Position numbers and translations under genes: made by a program. From the NCBI GenBank assembly GCA_963824085.1, contig CAWGNT010000022.1, positions 1 through 64,000 on the forward strand: DNA of 64,000 nucleotides. Reading direction: 5' to 3'. Source of the DNA: JARRNE01 sp963824085. Its GTDB lineage: Bacteria > Pseudomonadota > Gammaproteobacteria > Chromatiales > Chromatiaceae. The notes beneath the pieces are model-generated. The model was not told the DNA's origin. It saw nothing but the letters and a program-made list of their open reading frames with translations, and made no database searches. Positions 60,297 through 64,000 of this stretch are shown piece after piece. Positions within the stretch are counted from its first letter, which is position 1. Each line of letters starts with the position of its first letter.

Positions 60297-62093
60297 TCAG
60301 TCTGCCGGGAAGCAGATTTCGAAGCGCGTGCCCGAGCTGCTGTCGAGCAGCACCTCGCCCTTGATCTGATCCACGAGGTCGGCCACCAGCTGCAGTCCCA
60401 ACGTGTGGCTGTCGCGCCAGTCCCATCCCCGCGGGAAACCAATGCCATCGTCCGCAACCGTGAGCCGAAGCAGCCCGCCTAACAGTTCCTCGAGGCCCAC
60501 CTCGATCATGCCGTGTCGGGCTTTGGGAAAGCCGTGTTTGAGGGAGTTGGCCACGAGCTCGTTCACGATGAGTCCACAGGGGATGGCGAGATCGACGCCG
60601 AGTCGCGCGCTGTGCGGCCGGACTTGGATGTGGACCTCGTTGACCGTGCTGTAAGACTGCTTCAGGTCCGGAATGAGCGCCTGAAGGTAGTCGCGGAAGT
60701 CGATGCCCGAGAGGTCGCCGGAGCGGTAGAGCCGGTCATGGATGGTCGCCATCGACTTGATGCGCCCCTGGCTTTGTTGAAAGGCCTCCAGTGCTGCCGG
60801 CCCCACCTGGTCGCGGACGGCATTGGCCTGAAGGTAGAGGAGGCTGTGTACAATTTGCAGGTTGTTCTTGACGCGGTGGTGGATTTCGCGCAGCAGGACG
60901 TCCTTGTCCTGCAGTGAGACCTGAAGGCGCTCCTCCGCTGCCTTGCGCTGCAGCGCGTTGGAGAAGATCTCCGCGACCAGCCTGAGGAGGCGGATATCGT
61001 CGTCCGACCAGGTGATCTGCGCATGTACTGCGTCGAAGCCGAGAAATCCGATCATTCGCCCTTGCACCATGATCGGGACGTTTATAAGCGTCCGGATCCC
61101 CTCGCGCTCGAACTCCTCCCTTTCTGCCGTCGCGTCCGGGGGCAGCTCTGAGACCCTCGGCACATGGAAGACCTTCCCCCTCATCATCCGGGCCATCGCA
61201 TAGCCGAACTCATCGATCGGAAATCCTTGGAGTCGGTCGATCTGCGCCTCGGTCCCCGGTGCGCACCACTCGTGGGTATTGCTCATGGTCCGACCGTCGC
61301 GAGAGAACAGGAACACGTAGCTCCGGTCGGCCTCGGTGAAGCGGCCGATCTTTTCGATCGCCGCGGTGATCTCGCGGTCGAGCTGCACCGTCGGCACGTT
61401 GATGAAGCAGGTCGAGATGTGGGCGACGAGCATCTCCATCTTCACCCGGCGGGTGAGGGCGGCGGTGGCACGCTCGCGCTCGAGCGCGCCCGCGATGATC
61501 TCGCCGACCACTTTGAGGAGCTTGATGTGGTCCTCACGCCAGCTCTTCTGGCTGCGCACGGAGTCGAATCCGACAAACCCCAGCACCTCGCCGGCGCAGG
61601 TCAGCGGCACGTTGAGGAGAGATTGGATGCGTTGCTGTTGGAACTCACGTTTGACGTTTCCTGCATCCGCCGGAAGGTCCGCTACGCTCTCGACGTACAG
61701 AACCTCGCCTTGCTGCAGTACCCGCAGTGCCCACCGATACTCGTCCACGGGGGTGTTCTGGAGACGTTGGGCGGTCGCCTCGATCCCCGGCGCGCACCAC
61801 TCATGGGTGTTTGTCATCCGGGTGCCGTCCGGGGAGAACTGGAAGATGTAGCTGCGGTCGACGTCGGCGCAGTTCCCGAGGGCCTGCAAGGCGTGGTCGA
61901 TCTCGAGATCGATGGTGTCGGCACGGACGTTTATAAAGCGTCCCGACAGATTGATGATCAGCCGCTCGAAGTTTGCGAGGTAGCGTAGCGCCTGAACCGA
62001 TCGGTTTGCCTCGCGGGGCCGCGAAGGATTGGTTTCCGACGCGTCCGGGGTCGGCGTGGCTGCGGACGTCCGCTCGTGAGTGTCGGTGGCCAT
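60297..62093 (-). CDS. GAF-GAF HisKA_2/HWE-type sensor histidine kinase
   Basis: 598-residue cytoplasmic kinase from ATG 62093, without membrane segments. Two GAF domains (residues about 40-190 and 215-365) are clearly related: each has a RSYIFQF/RSYVFLF strand, a TNTHEWCAPG/SNTHEWCAPG loop and a LLNVPLTC/LINVPIMV segment. The kinase phosphoacceptor is His405 in LLREIHHRVKNNLQIVHSLL (HisKA_2 type), followed by GLIVNELVANSLKHGFPKAR and VADDGIGFPRGWDWR. Forms a two-component pair with the adjacent receiver. Confidence 0.92.
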   Translation of the reverse strand: MATDTHERTSAATPTPDASETNPSRPREANRSVQALRYLANFERLIINLSGRFINVRADTIDLEIDHALQALGNCADVDRSYIFQFSPDGTRMTNTHEWCAPGIEATAQRLQNTPVDEYRWALRVLQQGEVLYVESVADLPADAGNVKREFQQQRIQSLLNVPLTCAGEVLGFVGFDSVRSQKSWREDHIKLLKVVGEIIAGALERERATAALTRRVKMEMLVAHISTCFINVPTVQLDREITAAIEKIGRFTEADRSYVFLFSRDGRTMSNTHEWCAPGTEAQIDRLQGFPIDEFGYAMARMMRGKVFHVPRVSELPPDATAEREEFEREGIRTLINVPIMVQGRMIGFLGFDAVHAQITWSDDDIRLLRLVAEIFSNALQRKAAEERLQVSLQDKDVLLREIHHRVKNNLQIVHSLLYLQANAVRDQVGPAALEAFQQSQGRIKSMATIHDRLYRSGDLSGIDFRDYLQALIPDLKQSYSTVNEVHIQVRPHSARLGVDLAIPCGLIVNELVANSLKHGFPKARHGMIEVGLEELLGGLLRLTVADDGIGFPRGWDWRDSHTLGLQLVADLVDQIKGEVLLDSSSGTRFEICFPAD

Positions 62094-62287
62094 GAGCCTA
62101 CAACGGCCGGCAAGTCGTTGCTGCGGAAGTGATCCTGGTTCATTTCGACCATAGCACAATCTGGGCCGATCCGCTCAAGGCCGAAGGCGCAAAGTGCCCT
62201 CTGTCAGCCCCTCAGTGGCTGCGCAGTGCTGGGCGGCTCGCCTGGCAGTGGCTCAATCCAACCAATACCTGCCGCGATCCGGCAAGG

Positions 62288-64000
62288 CTAGACCGACGCG
62301 CGCCGGCGCAGGGGTTTCGCGCGGCGGAAGGTCGCGGGCTCTTCGGGGGGTGCTGGCTCGAAATTGCCCAGGGCCTGCCACACCGGTTGGTGGCTCCAGG
62401 GCAGCGGGCGCGGGCTGAAAAAGGTCTGCTCCAACATAAGGATATGACCGCGAAGGGGCTCGTTGCAGCGCTGGGCGAGGCGGGCCAGATTGCTCGGCGG
62501 ATTCTCCGGGAAGATCTCTTTGGCCCACGTCAAGAGCGCCTCGCGGGCGGTCGCCGCATTCTCCGCCTCATAGGCGGTGCGCACCGCGGTAATCGCATCG
62601 CTGGCGGGCTCGGCATCCTGCGGCTCCGACGGCGCCACGGTTTCGGGTGTCGGCACGGGCGTGGCGCGCTCCGGGCGGTGCCTGCTGCGCCACCAGGCGA
62701 GCATGGTGGCGACCCAGGCCAAGCCCAGTACGAGGGTGACCCAGATCGAGGCACCCCATCCCGTGTCTCTTCGCGCCGGCCTTTCGGTCTCGGTGGGATG
62801 GGGAGCATCGGCCGCGGCCGGCGGCGAGCCTGAGACCCAGTCGGTTCCACTGCCTGCTGTGACCACCAGGTCCCGCGCCGGCAACATGGCGCTCTCCCAG
62901 CCCCCGCTCTTGGTGTTCCACCACTCGAGGCTGAAGGGCGGCAGCCGGTAGCGACCGGGGGTGTTCGTCGCCAGCCGGATCACCTCCTGGCGCACGCCGA
63001 CGACACCTTCCGGGTGCCGCTCGTCCCACAGCCGGGGCGGCGCCGGCCGTTTGACGAGCTCATAGGGTGCCGGGACCGCGATTGCGGGCAGGTCGCTGGC
63101 CCTGATGCCGTCCACGCGCAAGGTGATCTGCCGCTCGACGGGCTGGCCGGCGCCCACGCGATAGGTCGCGGGGCCCGTCTCGGTCAAGGACACGCTGCGC
63201 GCAGGGAGCCAGCCCGCCGACCTCTTGCCCTGCGGTGCCGGCAACACCTGGATGCCCAACGGCTTCGACTCCGCACGCACCGTCTGCCCACCGTAGCCGT
63301 AGGACGAAGTTGTTATGCCTGCAGTGTCGCCGGACCAGCCCTCGAGCTCCAACGGCGGGATCTTCAAGTATCCGGCATCCTGAGGAAAGACGGCGTAGCG
63401 CCGCTCGTAGACACTGTAGTCCTGTCCGTCGCGGGTCGCCGTATAACGGTCCTCGCCCAAGGGCAGGACGGTCGCATGGGGGATCTCGGGGTCGTGTAGC
63501 TGCATACCCGCAACCGGTGCGCCCATTAAGACCCTGGCTGTCAACACCACCTGCTGCCTTATCCAGACCTTCGGCGCATCGACCTCGGTCTCCAGCACGA
63601 CCGGCGGCGTTGCCGGCGCGCTCTCGTCCGCGGCAGGGGCGGGCTGTTGCTCGGCGCTGGCGCCTGTCACTGCGAGGCGCAGCGGTTGGGTAGCCGTATC
63701 GCCGAAGGGAATCGCCGGGATCTGCAGCGCCCCGGCTCGGCGCGGACGCAGGATGAGGGTCAGCATGTACCTCTCGGAGCGCTGACCATTGATGACAGAG
63801 ACGCTGCGTTGCGCGCGGCGGTTGACGATGTCGAAGTCCCCCCTTAGTACGGACAGGTCGGGACTGGACGAGAGCTGTCCGTTTGCCTCCAACGTGAGAT
63901 TCAGGGTTTGGCCAAGCGGAATGCTGCTTGCGCTGATTCGCGCGTTCACTTCCGCGGCAACGGAAAGGGCCGGCACCCAGAGGACCAGAAAGGCGAGGAG
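62288..64000 (-). CDS. batD: BatD family protein, partial at right edge
   Basis: At least 570 residues are visible; the signal peptide (LLAFLVLWVPALSVAAEV) continues past the window end. SSIPLGQTLNLTLEANGQLS, FDIVNRRAQRSVSVINGQRS and LILRPRRAGALQIPAIPFGD are the BatD start, and VWIRQQVVLTARVLMGAPVA then RRYAVFPQDAGYLKIPPLEL follow. One membrane helix near the C-terminus (WVTLVLGLAWVATMLAWW). BatD is the periplasmic component of the Bat aerotolerance cluster; batA/B/C should lie to the right. Confidence 0.9.
   Translation of the reverse strand, partial: LLAFLVLWVPALSVAAEVNARISASSIPLGQTLNLTLEANGQLSSSPDLSVLRGDFDIVNRRAQRSVSVINGQRSERYMLTLILRPRRAGALQIPAIPFGDTATQPLRLAVTGASAEQQPAPAADESAPATPPVVLETEVDAPKVWIRQQVVLTARVLMGAPVAGMQLHDPEIPHATVLPLGEDRYTATRDGQDYSVYERRYAVFPQDAGYLKIPPLELEGWSGDTAGITTSSYGYGGQTVRAESKPLGIQVLPAPQGKRSAGWLPARSVSLTETGPATYRVGAGQPVERQITLRVDGIRASDLPAIAVPAPYELVKRPAPPRLWDERHPEGVVGVRQEVIRLATNTPGRYRLPPFSLEWWNTKSGGWESAMLPARDLVVTAGSGTDWVSGSPPAAADAPHPTETERPARRDTGWGASIWVTLVLGLAWVATMLAWWRSRHRPERATPVPTPETVAPSEPQDAEPASDAITAVRTAYEAENAATAREALLTWAKEIFPENPPSNLARLAQRCNEPLRGHILMLEQTFFSPRPLPWSHQPVWQALGNFEPAPPEEPATFRRAKPLRRRASV

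Overview
The window is high-GC DNA from a gammaproteobacterium. A sulfur-oxidising or phototrophic Chromatiales-like organism is my best guess, from an Fnr with four cysteines, a LitR photoreceptor cluster, RlpA, PutA and ISKra4-type elements; this rests on recognition of protein families only. It splits into two contrasting halves.

The left half (about 1-34 kb) is a decaying accessory region. It starts with the remains of an F-type conjugation operon (traB fragment, traF-type peptidase fragment, an intact trbC-traW fusion, intact traU, frameshifted traN; traV and traC are gone, as is everything after traN). A transposase scrap and a vapBC-like pair sit in the gap. There follow a Phd/DUF3368 toxin-antitoxin pair, a truncated cysteine desulfurase with an IS4-family element next to it (exact 9-bp target duplication), a methyltransferase, a PLD/helicase/LexA-like protein, a DUF433/DUF5615 pair, a complete ISKra4-type element, an fnr neighbourhood, a frameshifted rlpA, an AlpA plus primase/DUF3987 replication module followed by iteron-like repeats, then parDE (toxin with a nonsense codon), higBA (toxin broken), tacAT, a 3' tRNA-like end that looks like an attachment site, and two dead transposases. 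At least eleven single-base frameshifts and several in-frame stops fall in this half.

The right half (about 34-64 kb) is orderly and every recognisable large gene in it is open: putA; the divergent litR regulator and an apparently single operon of twelve genes (secreted small protein, CFA-like methyltransferase, DUF2878, DUF1295, lipocalin, COG2907-like flavoprotein, DUF1365, second CFA-like methyltransferase, DUF393, SRPBCC, NDUFA9-like epimerase, Coq8/UbiB-like kinase), most start codons overlapping the previous stop; a second lipocalin, murB, dinB; a convergent RND efflux pair; a methyltransferase; a two-component pair; and the 3' part of batD running off the right edge.

The most interesting system is the litR operon. 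A B12-binding MerR-family regulator is transcribed away from genes that would methylate, oxidise, transport (lipocalin) and otherwise process membrane fatty acids and perhaps quinones. Two identical-type 11-bp palindromes flank the promoter between them and are good candidates for the LitR operators. By analogy with other CFA-like/COG2907/DUF1365 clusters this may be a light- or singlet-oxygen-triggered membrane lipid modification pathway.
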